Of a stretch of DNA of 64,000 nucleotides, positions 20,438 through 32,550 are shown in pieces. Both the position numbers and the translations under genes were made by a program. Each line of letters begins with the position of its first letter. Position 1 is the first letter of the stretch. The DNA lies in assembly GCA_946902985.2 (NCBI GenBank), contig OX336388.2, forward strand, positions 1,704,535,978 through 1,704,599,977, read 5' to 3'. The notes under the pieces are model-generated. The model was not told where the DNA came from and searched no databases. It worked only from the letters and a program-made list of their open reading frames with translations. The DNA comes from Meconema thalassinum. Taxonomy: Eukaryota; Arthropoda; Insecta; Orthoptera; Tettigoniidae.

Positions 20438-20616
20438 GTTGTTGTTTGAATCTTCGGTCTTTCGACTGGTTTGATGCAACTTTCCATGTTTCCCTATCCT
20501 GAGCTAATCGTTTCATCTCTACATAGCTACCACACCCTACATCCAAGGCAATCTGATTAACATATTCTAACCTTGGTCTACCCCTACAGTTCTTATCCTC
20601 GACCCTTCCTTCTATA

Positions 20617-21725
20617 CAGTGCACTCTCGTTAATTCACGGTAATTAATGCACGAACTTCCACGAATTACCGAAAACCGCGAATTATCCGCAATTATTTTT
20701 GTTAAGCCTAGTAAAAACAAAACTATTGTTTAAAATATTGAAATAGGCTTGAACATGCAAAATAATAATTATAACACTTGATTGTAGTGTCCTATAAGAC
20801 ATGCAAGGCTAGAGGTAAGCCTATGTGGATTATGCCTACATTAATATTTAACAACAACAACAACAAAACAGTCATCACGTTTTGTTTCTTAGATCATTTA
20901 TTCTAATTTTCGATTGCGCATTTCCGAAGAAAACGTCATATGAGAACGAAAATTCATTTAGCTTTTCTATATAAGAGATAAGTGAGACTAGAGACACGCT
21001 AGCTTGACTGTGGGAAACGTTTGGAATTTCCGTCATATCACTCCCGCACTCGATATGAACTGGATCTCCGTATTCCTCACCGACAGTCAAATTCCGTGCT
21101 ATTTCTTCTTTGTTTTCTTGCCTTAAATCATAATCGTCTTTATCGACGTCTAGCTTGCCCGTTCGAAATATCGTCGTCACAGAAGTCGGCAAGCGCTTGT
21201 TTTTGTGCGAGCGTAGTGGCAGTATTTTTCTCCCATGACTTGTTGCCTGCATCAAGAGCATCAAACAAACACGCTCTCGGTGTCGCGCAAGTTTGTGCCA
21301 TTACGCAATAATCGCTGTTTACAATACGCTGTCCGCGCATCCACCCTTTACAACTCGTGGATCAGCGACCTTGGAGTGTGGCTGTTGGGAAAGGGAGGGT
21401 AGGTTCCGAGTGAAAGTCCATTCCTCTTGTATTGTTTGGGCTTCGAAGATAAAGGAAATCTGTGCTATACCACTCGCGCCAACATGCTCGTATGTTTCGA
21501 AGATTGCGAAAGTAGGCCTACTGTTCCATCACAGAGAATGGAGTTCAGTCTTCTCGAATCTCAATGATTTCGTCTTTACGCATTGCGTTGCATCAAAATT
21601 CTTTTAGACGACGGAGAGATTGCTTTACTTAGCGTGATGATTAGTTGCTGTGAGAATTTCTATATTAAAAAATACTCATGGAGACCCGCGAATTAACCGC
21701 AAAACGAATTATCGGGAGTGCACTG
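20617..21725. mobile_element. Tigger/pogo-like DNA transposon inside the LINE
   Basis: The ends are CAGTGCACTCTCGTTAATTC and, in reverse complement, CAGTGCACTCCCGATAATTC, flanked by TA on both sides (20615-20616 and 21726-21727). Subterminal CGCGAATTA-type motifs repeat at both ends. The length is 1,109 bp. This fits pogo/Tigger elements. It inserted after the LINE, whose C-terminal coding sequence resumes on the far side. Confidence 0.82.
20875..21340 (-). pseudogene. Tigger-like transposase C-terminal remnant
   Basis: Two minus-strand frames overlap here (21340-21140 and 21264-20875). The first contains CLFDALDAGNKSWEKNTATT, like the KSWExVxxxTI segment C-terminal to the DDE domain of Tigger transposases. 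The second ends with an acidic-to-polar tail (DVDKDDYDLRQENKEEIARN, ending SKIRINDLRNKT) like the disordered C-terminus of such proteins. A frameshift joins them. The DNA-binding and catalytic domains are gone. Family assignment rests mainly on the ends of the element. Confidence 0.5.
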
Positions 21726-22662
21726 TACCTAAGTTTGCTATTCCTGGCTTCCTTGGTATGTGTCCTACCTACCTATCTCTTCTCTTCATTAGCAGTCGCC
21801 AGAAACATCTCTTCTCTCCCACTTGTCTTAATACCTCTTCATTTGTAACCCTATCTACCCATCTGATCGTCATCATTCTCCTGTAACACCACATTTCAAA
21901 TGCCTCAATTCTCCTCTTTTCTGCTGCACCAACAGTTTCTCTTCCATAGAGTGCCACGCTTCAGGCAAAGGCTTTCAAAAATGACTTCCTAATACCTAAA
22001 TCTATATTTGATGTCAACAGATTCTTTTTCTGTAGAAATGCTTTCCTTGCCTGTGCTAACCTACATTTTATATCCTCTTTACTTCGTCCATCGCTGGTTA
22101 TTTTGCTTCCTAAGTAACAGAAGTCTCCTACTTCCTTTAGCTTTTCACCTGCCAATTCGACATCTGATTTCTGATTTATTTCGACTGCATTCCAATATTT
22201 CTGTTTTACATTTATTAATTTTCATCATGAATTCCTCAATACAGAATCCATACCATTTAAAAACTCATTCCAATCCTCTGGTGTGTCATCAGCAAATCTC
22301 AGAGTTGAAATTATTTCTCCTTGAATCTTTACTCCTACTTTGAATTTATCTCCATTTATCTTCATTGCTTGTTCAATGTATAGATTGAAAAGTATGTGTG
22401 ATAAGTTGCAGCCTTGCCTTACAGCTTTCTGAATACCAGCTTCTCTCTCATGCCCTTCTGCTCGAATAACTGCTGTCTGGTTTCTGTATAGATTCTAGAG
22501 CACCCTCCTATCCCTGTACTTTATTCCAATTGTTTTCAAAATGTCAAACAACTTACTCCAACCAACGTTATCAAAAGCCTTTTCTAAGTCTGAACGTTCT
22601 CTTATTCTTCCTTATTCTGACTTCCAAAATCAGCCTAAGACTTAGTACAGCTTCCCTTGTTC

Positions 22663-23272
22663 TTATGTTTCTCCTGAAGCCAAACTGGTCTTGACCCAAC
22701 TCTGTTTCTGTCTTTCCATCCTCATGTAAATTATTCTTGACAGGATCTTTGAAGCATGAGTAATCAAGCTGATTGTACAGTAATCTTCACATCTGTCAGC
22801 TCCCACTTTCTTCGGTATAGGGATGATAACATTTTTCTTGAAATCAGAGGGTACCTGTCTCATAACTCCTACACACCAAGTGAAATAACCTGATCAGACC
22901 TTCATCACCTATCCAACGTAGCAACTCAATTGGTATATCATCTATGCCTGGTGCTTTGTTCCTGCTTGAGTCCTCCAATGCTCTGTCAAATTCTGAAATC
23001 AATATTAAATCTCCTTTCTCATCCTCATCAATTTCCTCTTCCCTTTCCATTACTTGATTCTCAATCTCAATTCCTTTATACAAACACTCTATGTAAGCTT
23101 TCCATCTCTCAACCGTTTCTTCCATATCTGTTAGAGGTTTTCCATCTGAGTCCTTAATATTACAACACTTAGTCTTCCATTCCCCAAAAGTACTCTTAAT
23201 CCTTCGATAAGCTATACTACTTTTCCCAATTTCAAACAATTTTCTATAACTGGACATTTCTCTTTCAGCCAT
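22663..23272 (-). pseudogene. LINE RT, N-terminal part
   Basis: Two overlapping minus-strand frames (23272-22844 and 22863-22663) give the region before and at the start of the RT fingers: a KSDG-like linker, ALEDSSRNKAPGIDDIPIEL, then VPSDFKKNVIIPIPKK and YCTISLITHASKILSRII, which corresponds to NYRxISLxxxxxKIxxxII in intact elements. A frameshift lies at 22844-22863. The catalytic FxDD motif further along is not in any open frame. Confidence 0.7.
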
Positions 23273-23367
23273 TCAACTTTTGCTTTCTTGCACTTCTTGT
23301 TAACCTCATTTCTCAGACATCTGTATTCTGCTTTTCCCCTTTCATCTCTTACATTCTTGTGCTTCCG

Positions 23368-24180
23368 TGATGAAAAAGTAAGCTACAGAAGATCACTATA
23401 GAAGTATTTATCATAGAATTTTTCTGCCTATCAGATCAATAATGCACAAAATATAAGAATATTATTTATATAAACCATCTATAACTCAGGAGTGCAATAT
23501 ATTAAAAAATATATACCAGAGTAGAGAATATTCCTCAGTCTCATTCGTGGTTTTCATTGTCAGCTATTTTCCAACAACTTTTTATTTTATTCTGGGTCTT
23601 CTGAGCACAGGATTTCTCCATTCATCACTGGGTGGGTGGTTACACTTCACCAAGTGAGTAGGTTTTTCTACTCATTATTTCAGTTGCAATGGGGTTGGCA
23701 ATAAGGTGAGATAGTTTTTATGAAGCTGATGGATTCTACTGCCTTCATGATGCCAACCTCACGAAAGGATTTACAAAAAATAAATGAATAAAGATAAACA
23801 AAATAGGCCTAAGAACTGGATAGACAAGGTTATGGCCTTGCGCCTTGGTATGCATAGTTACCACTGTTAGTACTTTATCATGCAATTGTTCTTTAAAGGG
23901 TACATAATTGAATTACTTTGGGAAGTGATTTTATTCCTTAATAAACTTTTTTACAGAAAAGAAAATTTTGATTCTTATGTTTTAAATTCTATACTACATA
24001 CAATACCAAATATTGGTTGACGAAACTAGGCACATTTCCTTGTGAGAAAAGTGTACCATTGGCAAAATATGGAATATGTTATAGTTTAATTATATGTAGC
24101 TGAAGAATAATCTTCGTTTTACAAACAGAAGGTAGACTTAATGGAAGGGAGCAAATCAAAGTATCTTGTGTTTCACATAC
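23368..24180. other. Lar intron sequence, nothing recognised
   Basis: AT-rich; it ends at the donor of the Lar exon at 24181. No repeat or coding sequence was identified. Confidence 0.4.
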
Positions 24181-24356
24181 CTCCTCAGTGAGAAACTGGT
24201 CTGGGTTTTTATTGAAATTCATTTTATCTTCAGGCACCACGACGAGGTAGTAATGGCTTATTGGTCCATATTCTTCAGAGGCTTGCGGCAGAATGACTTG
24301 AATCTCAGCTCCGTTCACAACACCATAGAAGTCTGGCTGCACCATTGGTTGAGGAG
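24181..24356 (-). CDS. Lar: Lar exon: start of the last FN3 domain
   Basis: 176 bp. The acceptor is AATATTGCAG and the donor GTATGTGAA. The first two bases complete an Ala codon begun in the upstream exon; 58 codons follow and the exon ends in phase 0, which fits the next exon exactly. The protein starts PQPMVQPDFYGVVNG, then EIQVILPQASEEYGPISHYY and LVVVPEDK, and ends PDQFLTEE. The SEEYGPISHYYLVVVPE block is a hallmark of the membrane-proximal FN3 domain of Lar. The LINE-derived frames nearby are on either strand and do not overlap it. Confidence 0.96.
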
Positions 24357-24900
24357 CTGCAATATTATAATACAGTATGTTTATTAGAGTGATGTAACAT
24401 ACAGAGTAAAACTAACCACTTTTAATGCCTACTATATCCCAATATTTACTTATACACTGGAGACTAGTTCCCTGACAGCCAAATTCAACCTGTTAAAATG
24501 AAGTATTGAGACTAACCAAAAAATACAAGTTCATGATATATTTAAGTTTTTGTGCCATACAAGAAAGATATGATGAATGCAGGCTTGTAATTGTATTGGA
24601 GAAACTCAGACAGTTCAGGGTGCTGCTGAAGGAGGTTTGTGCAAGATTAGTGCAAGGAAAATCCAACAAGATTCGCAATGGACTGACCCCCTTTGATCCA
24701 ATCTCAATGTTGTGTAATGGGCCCTTAGAATCGTTTATCTTGCACTGATTTAATTGGATTGCAAAGAGCTATTATTGGCATGAGATCCCCACCGATAGAT
24801 ATCAGGCTAAAAAGACATGAATAAAACCATGTCTGCCCAATTCCTTATTGACAAATTCTAAAATATAGTGAGAATTAAAACCTTAAGTCAATAAACTTAC
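24357..24900. other. Lar intron sequence, nothing recognised
   Basis: Start of the 24.5 kb intron. No coding or repeat signature was identified. Confidence 0.4.
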
Positions 24901-24911
24901 TTTTAATTAGA

Positions 24912-24950
24912 GTAGTACGGGTTTCGGACACATTGTGACCTTCCTCAGCA
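24912..24950 (-). ncRNA. Degenerate hammerhead-like motif
   Basis: Minus strand: CTGAGGA, extra A, helix II GGTCACA/TGTGTCC with one mismatch, GAAA, a two-pair helix III and a GTA triplet. Helix I is poor. It probably marks the end of an old Penelope-like fragment. It lies about 100 bp outside the long inverted repeat at 25046. Confidence 0.35.
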
Positions 24951-25045
24951 CACGATCTCAGATAAATAAAGTTCAGTAGCAAGTCTTACACTTAAATTTG
25001 TTTTCTAAACAAGGGTTGTTATCAAAAAATATATCAAAAGAATAA

Positions 25046-25572
25046 TAGTCCAGTCAAATTAGACTTAAATGGGGCCTGACCTTGCAAAAGGTCATGTAGT
25101 TCTCTTTTTTTATATGTTGTTTGGACCTCTGCCAATAGTAAAAAAAACAAATTTGCAACTTCGAAAGTCCTGTGCTAGCTGTGTAATAGTCAAAAAACAG
25201 CCAGATATTTGCACTTTCTTCAGGGTTTGCTCAATATCGTCTAAACTATGCGTCTGAGAGAAAACATTGTGAATACTTGTTTACAATTATATGAAATTGT
25301 CAACAATTTGAGTCATAAGCAAGCTCTGTACATTTAGCAGTTCCCGAGATACAGTTGTTTCAAGATTGGATGTTTTTTCAAAAAAGCAAAAATTGTTGGT
25401 ATTGGTCTCCTCATTAGACAAATATTGTCAAAATTTCTCACCCTATGATAAATGTCATTGATAATGAACTTAAAGTTTATTTGTTTACCTTTAATTTGAG
25501 CTTTGACAGGTACCTGTAGGCCTAGTGCTTATCCCAAAAGTGGCATGTAACAGAAAACCTTGAAAAATTGAA
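25046..25572 (+). repeat. Long inverted repeat, left arm
   Basis: Shares with the right arm GACCTTTTGCAAGGTC-type, GGACCTCTGCCAATAGTA, ACTTCGAAAGTCCTGTGCTA, CAGCCAGATATTTGCAC and TCCCGAGATACAG blocks, all in inverted order. One 20 bp insertion (around 25360-25390) distinguishes this arm. Confidence 0.88.
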
Positions 25573-25722
25573 ATCGGGTGAAATCAATTAAAAGAAGTTT
25601 TAAGCCTATCAGACATCACGTACAGGGCCTGTACTGATTAAATCGGAGTTAATATTATGATAAGTAGCAATGGTTTCATAACTATGGGAATGATTTCGTG
25701 TTAATTATTATTTGCTGAAATG

Positions 25723-28668
25723 TCGTATTCATGGCGTGGGCTTCGCTGTGAAGACCAAACTGGTAAATTATCACCAACTTACGCCCATTGCAATCAGCGA
25801 AAGGCTCATGACACTCCGCATACCACTCTCAGGAGGTTCCTTTATGACACTCATCTCTGCCTATGCTCCTACCTTAGATTCTGATGATGAAGTAAAGGCT
25901 CAGTTCTATAATCAGCTAAGTGAAATCATCTCCAAGGTACCATCTGCAGATAAACTCTTGCTCCTCGGTGACTTCAATGCCAGAGTTGGGAAAGATTACA
26001 GGCTATGGAATAATGTGATGGGCAAACAGGGACTTGGAAAATGCAATCCCAATGGACTGTTGCTTCTTGGTCTTTGTGCAGAACACGAACTTTTCATTAC
26101 CAACATGCAGTTCCGGCTACCTGACCGCTTCAAAACCACGTGGATGCATCCTAGTTCCAAACATTGGCACATTCTTGATTATATCATTACCCGGCAATGT
26201 GATAAGAAGGACACTCTTATTACCAGAACAGCAAGGAATATAGACGATTGTTGGACAGATCATAAACTTCTCATATGTAAGCTCAGGATATCCATCAGAC
26301 CTAAACCACCTAGGAACATCAAAAATTTGCCAAGAAAGAAGTTTAATATATCCAAACTTCAGGATGAATCCATGTACAAACATTTTGGAAACAGGATCGT
26401 CACCCAGTTATCAGAAAACCCAGTAACAAATGATATTCAGCAAGAATGGGCCACATTACAGAAGATTATCACACAGTCAGCTGAGGAAACCATTGGTTTT
26501 ATTGTGCGGAAAAGACAAGACTGGTTTGATGACAACAATGAGGAAATTCTGTCTCTCATCAATGCCAAAAGGAATGCCTATCTTGCCCATCTACAAGACC
26601 CAACTTCCAACACAAAGAGAGATAAACTACTGGAACTCAAGGGTAAATGCCAGACGCAGATAAGGCAGATTAAAAATACTTGGTGGCAACAGAAGGCTCA
26701 GGAACTGCAGAGACTATCGGATGCTCGAGACTTGAGGAACTTCTATGCCGTACTCAAGGAAATATATGGACCATTTCGCTCATCATCAGGTACACTGAAA
26801 AGCGCTGATAATTCTACTACCTTTACTGATAGTCAAGAAATCTTGGAACGCTGGAAGGAGCACTTCTCCAATCTCCTAAATCGTCCATCAGAAGCTGCTG
26901 AAGACTTCCTCTGTGATGTGCCGCAACAACCTGAACAACTGTGGTTGGCAGTACCTCCTACTTATCATGAATTCAGTGCAGCTCTCACCCAATTGAAACC
27001 CAGAAAAGCACCTGGCCCAGATAACATCCCTCTGGAACTAATTCAAGCCGGAGGTCATTCCCTCAAAACAAGAATTTTCATCCTTATCCTCAGAATATGG
27101 GAATCAAGAAAGGTACCTGGAGACCTAAAGAATGCCACTATCGTCACTATCTTTAAAAAGGGTGATCACAGTGTTTGTGGCAACTACCGTGGTATATCAC
27201 TGCTATCAATTGTGGGGAAGATTCTTGGAAGAATTCTACTTAACCGCCTCAAGGTTATCTCTGAGAAGATCCTCCCAGAGTCACAATGCGGATTTAGAAC
27301 TTCCAGAAGCACAATTGACTTGATTTTCTGTGTGAGACAGCTACAAGAAAAATGTAGAGAACAACAGAATCCACTCTTCTTAGTCTTTTATGACTTGGAA
27401 AAGGCATTTGATTCGGTTCCAAGACCAGCCATGTGGGCAGTGCTGAAGCGGTTTGGTTGCCCTCAGCGTTTTGTAGATCTAATCAAGGCTCTCCATGATG
27501 GCATGACAGGTCAGGTTTGCCATCAGAATAAGATGTCCGATGAATTTCCCATTACCCATGGACTGAAACAAGGATGTGTACTGGCTCCAACGCTTTTTTC
27601 GCTGTACTTGGCTGCAATGCTTTATGATTCACCCACAAACATCCCAGGTGTGGAGGTCAAGTATCGTTTTGATGGAGGGCTTTTCAACCTAACTCGTCTC
27701 CGCTCCTTGAGAAAAACTCAGGTTACTAAGGTTACTAACATGTTGTATGCAGATGATGCTGCGTCACCAACTCTCACACCAGAAGAGCTGCAAGAGTCAG
27801 TTAATTGTTACAAAAGTGCATGTGATCGCTTTGGTCTTACCATAAATGTCAATAAGACTAAAGTCTTGGCACACCTCTTCCTCAGTTCAATATCTCCATC
27901 TCAAATTTGCCATTAGAACAGGTTGACCACTTCTCGTACCTGGGCAGTACCATCTCTGTGAGCTGTACCTGTGAGCAGGATGTGGATAAGAGAATTGGCG
28001 TAGCCCACGCAGCGTATGGACGATTAGCGCACCGGGTCTTCATGAATAAAGATCTGTCTATCAGTACAAAGCTTATGGTGTACAAAGCAGTAGTCATTTC
28101 TACATTGTTGTATGGTTGTGAAACGGGGACCCTTTACCGACGTGATCTTAGGAAGCTTGAGCGTTTCCACCTACAAAAACTTCGATCAATCCTGAGGATT
28201 AAATGAGAAGACCGCATTACCAATATTGCTGTTCTGGAAAAGGCTCAAATCAACAGCATAGAATCATCCATAATAGGTCACCAATTTAGATGGATTGGTC
28301 ATGTCCATCGGATGGATGATGTGAGATTACCTCGTCAAATGCTATATGGTGAGTTATGCTATGGCACCAGACCTCATGGTGGTCCTAAGAGGCGCTACAA
28401 GGACCAACTTAAGCAGACCCTGAAATTGACACAAACCTGGGACATGCTGGCTGAAGACCGCTCAACTTGGCGCCGTACCATCTCGGATACTGTAAAGACG
28501 TTTGAAAGGGATCGACGCACACATGAAGAGGCCAAGCATCAAGCTAGGAAACTTCGAGCAGCCCAACCACGTCCTCCTCCAGCAATACTATGTGACTTGT
28601 GTGGTCACTTGTTCCATGCCAGGATTGGACTCTTTAGTCACCGTAAACACATCCACAAACTGGACTGA
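25723..28668 (+). pseudogene. LINE endonuclease-RT protein with C-terminal zinc finger
   Basis: The first frame (to 27916) covers the C-terminal half of the AP-type endonuclease (LISAYAPT, LLLLGDFNARVG, ILDYIITR, CWTDHKLL), then the RT domain (KAPGPDNIPLEL, GNYRGISLLSIVGK, VFYDLEKAFDSVPR, GLKQGCVLAPTLF, MLYADDAAS). A frameshift near 27900 passes to the next frame (VDHFSYLGSTISV to LRSILRIK), which stops at a TGA near 28204 where an Arg codon would fit. The last frame carries FRWIGHVHRMDD and a Cys-Cys-His-His finger, CDLCGHLFHARIGLFSHRKH. So only one frameshift and one stop damage the protein, apart from the missing 5' end. It would nick DNA and copy its own RNA. Confidence 0.88.
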
Positions 28669-28718
28669 AGGAAGAAGATTTATACTCGGATTCGAGTTAA
28701 AGCCGATGACGATGATGA
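25723..28718 (+). mobile_element. 5'-truncated LINE, nearly intact
   Basis: The insertion starts inside the endonuclease domain and ends in a GATGACGATGATGA tail. An 8 bp duplication CTGAAATG lies at 25715-25722 and 28719-28726. It sits between the left inverted repeat and the PIN-like gene of the long-TIR element, so it is the younger of the two. Confidence 0.82.
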
Positions 28719-28726
28719 CTGAAATG

Positions 28727-28994
28727 ATGTGTTAGATACCGGTACGTATAATATATTACTTATAATGGCTTGTAGTTATTTGCGATCATTTGCTGTGTTA
28801 TTTTGGTTTGAATATTTTTGCGTGATTATAGCGTCGATATGCTTCAACTCTGCTAGTAGCCTACTGATGATGATGATGATGATAATTGTTGTTTTAAGGG
28901 GCCTAACATCTAGGTTATCGGCCCCTAATGATCTGGGTGATAGCGAAAATGATAATGAAATGGAAACCAGAACGAAGATTAAGTGAGATGGAAA
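28727..28994 (+). repeat. GAT microsatellite and SINE-like fragment
   Basis: A (GAT)n run at 28867-28881 precedes TTGTTGTTTTAAGGGGCCTAA and a TTATCGGCCCCTAATGATCT segment. A diverged relative with the same TTGTTGTTTTAAGGGG phrase lies near 48193. This is the head of a repeat family seen widely in insects. Confidence 0.6.
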
Positions 28995-29780
28995 ATACTT
29001 ACAAAAAGGAACTCAGATTGAAACAACTCACAAAATGTTCTTACAAAAGGGAATTTAGAACGATAAGATGCACAAAAAGAATGGATTGAAAAATACCCAC
29101 AAAATGTAGGTGAGGTTCAAAATACGTACAAAATGCAATGTAGCGTCGAAATACTTACAAAATGCAATTGAAATTCAAAATACTTACAAAATGCAAATGA
29201 GATCGAAAATACGTACAAAATGCAATTGAGGTTCAAAATACTTACAAAATGCAATTGAAATTGAAAATACACAATGCAATTCAGATTGAAATATCTCAGT
29301 TCCAATCCAAATTATTCACAAAGCGCAATTGAAATTCAAAATACTTACAAAATGCAATTGAAATTGAAAATGCTTACAAAATGTACGGTAGATTCAAACG
29401 ACTCATGTGGATTGACAATACTTACAAAATGCAATTTAGATTGAAAATACTTGACAAAATGTAATTTAGATTCAAAATACCCACAAAATGCAATTCAGAA
29501 TCAAAATTTTTGCAAAATGCCCACCAAACAAAATGCAATAGAGATTTAAAATTCTTGCAAAATGCGGTTTTGGTTGAAAATACTTACAAAATGCAATTGA
29601 AATTCAAAATACTCACAAAGGTCCCTCCGCCATATTGAAAGACTTACTAAAAGGCAATTTAGATTGTCAATCTTTACAAAATGCAATTTAGGTTGAAAAC
29701 AATTGCGAGATGTGATTTAGATCGAAAAAACTTACAAAATGCAACGCAGATTAAAAATACCTACAAAAAAAAAACGCTAA
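28995..29780 (+). repeat. Minisatellite, unit about 29-31 bp
   Basis: About 25 imperfect copies of AATACTTACAAAATGCAATT followed by GAAATTCAA. Units near 29150-29270 are best preserved; others carry GAGATCGAA, GAGGTTCAA or TTAGATTGAA variants. The minus-strand frame across it is a by-product of the repeat. Confidence 0.9.
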
Positions 29781-29859
29781 AGGGAATTTAGATACACGGG
29801 GAACCAAGTAACAAAAACAGTGCGGGAAACTTAAAGACAAAAGGAAGTATAATTAAAAG

Positions 29860-30400
29860 AGGAGAGGAGAGGAGAGAGAGGAGAGGGTCCGCTCCAAAGG
29901 TAAGGGACAAAGGGGAAAACGGACCCAGCTCAGGAATCCCTCGGGGTCGCCAACTCCCGAACTCACCAGCCGTGAGCCCCTGAGGGTGTAGCCTTATCTA
30001 GGGTGCACCAAATGTGGTGGAGCTACATACACCCGGCCTCCTTAAGGGCTTGAGCACAAGGCAGGAGGTAAAAGGAAAAGAAAAAGAAGGCTGAACCCTC
30101 GCAGAACGAGGGTATCAGAAAAGACAAGACAAGGGCCAATTAAGGCGGGAAAGGAAGAGACTCCCTAGGCCTCGGATACCCTAGTACCGTCGGGGTCGGA
30201 AGAGAACAAGAGTTGACCAAGTGAGGTCGACAGGAAAGAAGACGGAGAGGAGCCCGGCACAAGTAAGTGGAAGCAATGCCGGACTCAGCTGGGGTCCCAT
30301 GGTCGCCAACCCACGTCCCACTAGATGTGAGCCCCTGGGGGATAGTAGCCTACTGGCTGGCATTATTATGGATGAGGTAGAAATGACTGAGGAGGAAGGA
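29860..30400 (+). repeat. GA-rich tract and SINE-like segments
   Basis: A GAGGAGAGGAGAGGAGAGA tract is followed by two related segments. Both have the order CCGGACTCAGCT or CCCAGCTCAGG, then GGTCGCCAAC, then GTGAGCCCCTG (29925-29990 and 30280-30345). This is a degraded interspersed repeat duplicated in tandem. Confidence 0.5.
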
Positions 30401-30677
30401 ACTCAAACTGAAATGATGCTACTTGAAAGTTAGCGGTCTCTCATCATGTTTGTAAAGGGAAACGAGACTTACCAAACCCTACGAGCCAAATTCAAAACAG
30501 CGTTGGATAAGCTGTGGGTCCAATATTTTCACATTTGTACTCTCATAAAATATTCATTCATGCAGAGCATGCTGGTGATTGGAACCTTCATCTGTAATCT
30601 GTCCATAAAATGCTATCTTTTTTCATTCTGATGGTCACTATTTCTATGCAAAGAGTGCTTACCTATAGCTGGAAGAT

Positions 30678-32550
30678 ATGATGGCTCTAGAAGATCGGAT
30701 GGATCATACTGAGTTTAAGATGTTTACAGAAGGAGGTCTTACTATCCGCCGATCTGAAAAGTTTCGGTATGGCCTGTGGTCAGACTTAACAATTCAGCAA
30801 AAACTGAAGCGGTTTATGAAAAGCTATGGTGGATTGAGACAGGGGCGTGGAATCTCCAGCTGTGTGCTAGTCCGGTGGACGGTAGGAACGGTGTTCATGG
30901 TAAACGTAAGCGAGGAACTGGAACGTTCCTGCCACATCTCCTATCCAATTTGTGAACATCATGTTGTTATGAGTCCATCTCGAATCATTCGAGATAATGG
31001 TGATGCAGAAAAACTATTAAAAAAACAGGTTTGTTCTCCACCCTCCATTTCCCATCATTGATAAATTGGTATCCATCCGTAGTGGACTAGTTGGTGGCCC
31101 TAACATAAATTGCCACTTGTCCTAACAACTACAGTAGGAACTGAAGGTGTTAAGAAAATCATTTGGAATACATTTGATAAAGTAATCTTTAAACGTAAAG
31201 ACAATGTAGCGACAGTGTCATCCATCACCACCTCTGTTAAAGTGGAGAACAGAAGAGTAGTTGTCGATCCACTTACTATTTTCCAAAGGGTGTGCATAAC
31301 CAAAAATCGGACGAAGAAATGGAAGAACATTTTAAACATGAATTAGCCCCATTCCCAAAGTCTTTGTTAAATGAACAGGGGGTGCGAAAGAGGAGAAAGT
31401 CCAGTCTCTTCTCTGTTTTCACCCCACTATCCAGCTGACTCCAATACTTACGTTGTTTTGGATGGGGGCTATCTTTTACACAAGGTTGTCGGGCAGCGCA
31501 ATACGTCTGTGACAGCCATTGTTTCAGGTTACATCAGCTACATTAAAAACCACTATGGTAGCAACGTCTCGGTTGTTTTTGACGGTTATCATGAAGAGGC
31601 CGCTAACGAAAACACAAAAAGTGCTGAACGACTCTGACGCTGTGCTACTCACTTCTGCAATGCCATCGTATTTGAAGAATCTACCATCATCTAACTACCT
31701 CAGAAAAAAGTATTGGCCAATTCGAGCAGCATGGCATACAAATAAAAGTAGCCGAAGAAGATGCTGATCGGGACATCATTGCCATGGCACTATCCGAAAG
31801 TCCTACATTCGACCGTGTGATCGTAGTAGGTGAAGATGTTTGACCTCCTCGTACTCCTCAATGATTTAGGCTCAGGTGCAACTAACATCTACCTTCAGAA
31901 GAGCAGCAAAGGTAAAGCCAGCTGTGTCCATTACTCAAGCTCCTCTTTCACACATCGACCTGCTCAACACTCACCAGGTACAGTGCATTTTATCCATGCG
32001 TTCAGTGGGGGTGACACCACTTCAGCCCCTTATGGGCATGGTAAAACCAAGTTAGCTAGTATATAAAAAGTCCCCAACTTGTAGAACTGGCAGAAGTGCT
32101 GTCAGACTCCAGTAACGAAACCATAGCAAAAGCTGGGAAGAAGTGCTTGGTGTATTTGTATGGAGGTGATTTCCTAACAGATTTCACTACCAACTGTTTG
32201 TTACATCTGCAGCCAACATCAAAATCAATCTGGCTCGCTTGCCCCCAACAGTGAATGCAGCACGCCACCATGCTTACAGAACTTACCACCAAGTTCAAAA
32301 GTGGTTGGGGGTCAACAAAATTCCTACAGATTGGGGATGGAAGCTTGATGATCTAGGGTTTACCCCTATGACTACCACTATGGATCCTGTACCTCAGCTC
32401 ATACTGCGCATGATTTCCTGCAATTGTAGAAAAGGTTGCAGTTGCCACAAACCTGGGCTGAAATTCTCCGCCGTTTGTCGATTTTGTGGTGGTAAAATAT
32501 GTCGAAATGTGCCATCCCTTCAGCTAGAGGATTCTGACAATGAGGAATAG
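30678..32550 (+). pseudogene. PIN-like nuclease / CXC-domain protein of a transposon, broken
   Basis: Reading across frames gives one protein order: FTEGGLTIRRSEKF, YGGLRQGRGISS (30678-31050), FPIIDKLVSIRSGLVGG (about 31040-31100), FKRKDNVATVSSI and VVVDPLTIFQRVC (31180-31300), FKHELAPFPKSLLNEQGVRK, YVVLDGGYLLHKVV and VSVVFDGYHEEA (31450-31600), AEEDADRDIIAMAL and VIVVGEDV (31745-31835), HAFSGGDTTSAPYGHGK (32005-32045), LPPTVNAARHHAYRTYHQVQ and WGWKLDDLGFTPM (32235-32370), and a Cys-rich end, CNCRKGCSCHKPG then CRFCGGKIC. The spaced Asp/Glu residues suggest a PIN/FEN1-like nuclease; the end resembles a Tesmin/TSO1 CXC zinc domain. I recognise this as a repeated, uncharacterised invertebrate protein family. 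At least four frameshifts and stops break it. Confidence 0.72.
31090..31345 (+). repeat. Internal duplication, copy 1
   Basis: Begins GTTGGTGGCCCTAACATAAA and ends near AACATTTTAAACATGAATTA. It is almost identical to 32551-32803, which follows the stop of the gene. It covers the VVVDPLTIFQRVC segment. Confidence 0.9.

Larger units (their letters stand above)
20438..23367 (-). mobile_element. Degraded LINE split by a Tigger-like element
   Basis: Read on the minus strand: an endonuclease-RT linker (23272-22844, with NKAPGIDDIPIELLRW), RT (22863-22663, with FKKNVIIPIPKK), then heavily mutated RT palm sequence, the thumb (22155-21961, with LKEVGDFCYLGSKITSDG), and the C-terminus on both sides of the insertion at 20617-21725 (VNEEVLRQVGEKR-type and RLAQDRETWKV phrases). 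Several frameshifts separate these blocks. The endonuclease is missing. A (CAA)n-like 3' end lies near 20438. No target duplication was found. Confidence 0.8.

Noticed and set aside
28995..29780. CRISPR-like array
   Set aside because: The 29-31 bp units are contiguous with no unique spacers, and the context is a eukaryotic intron.
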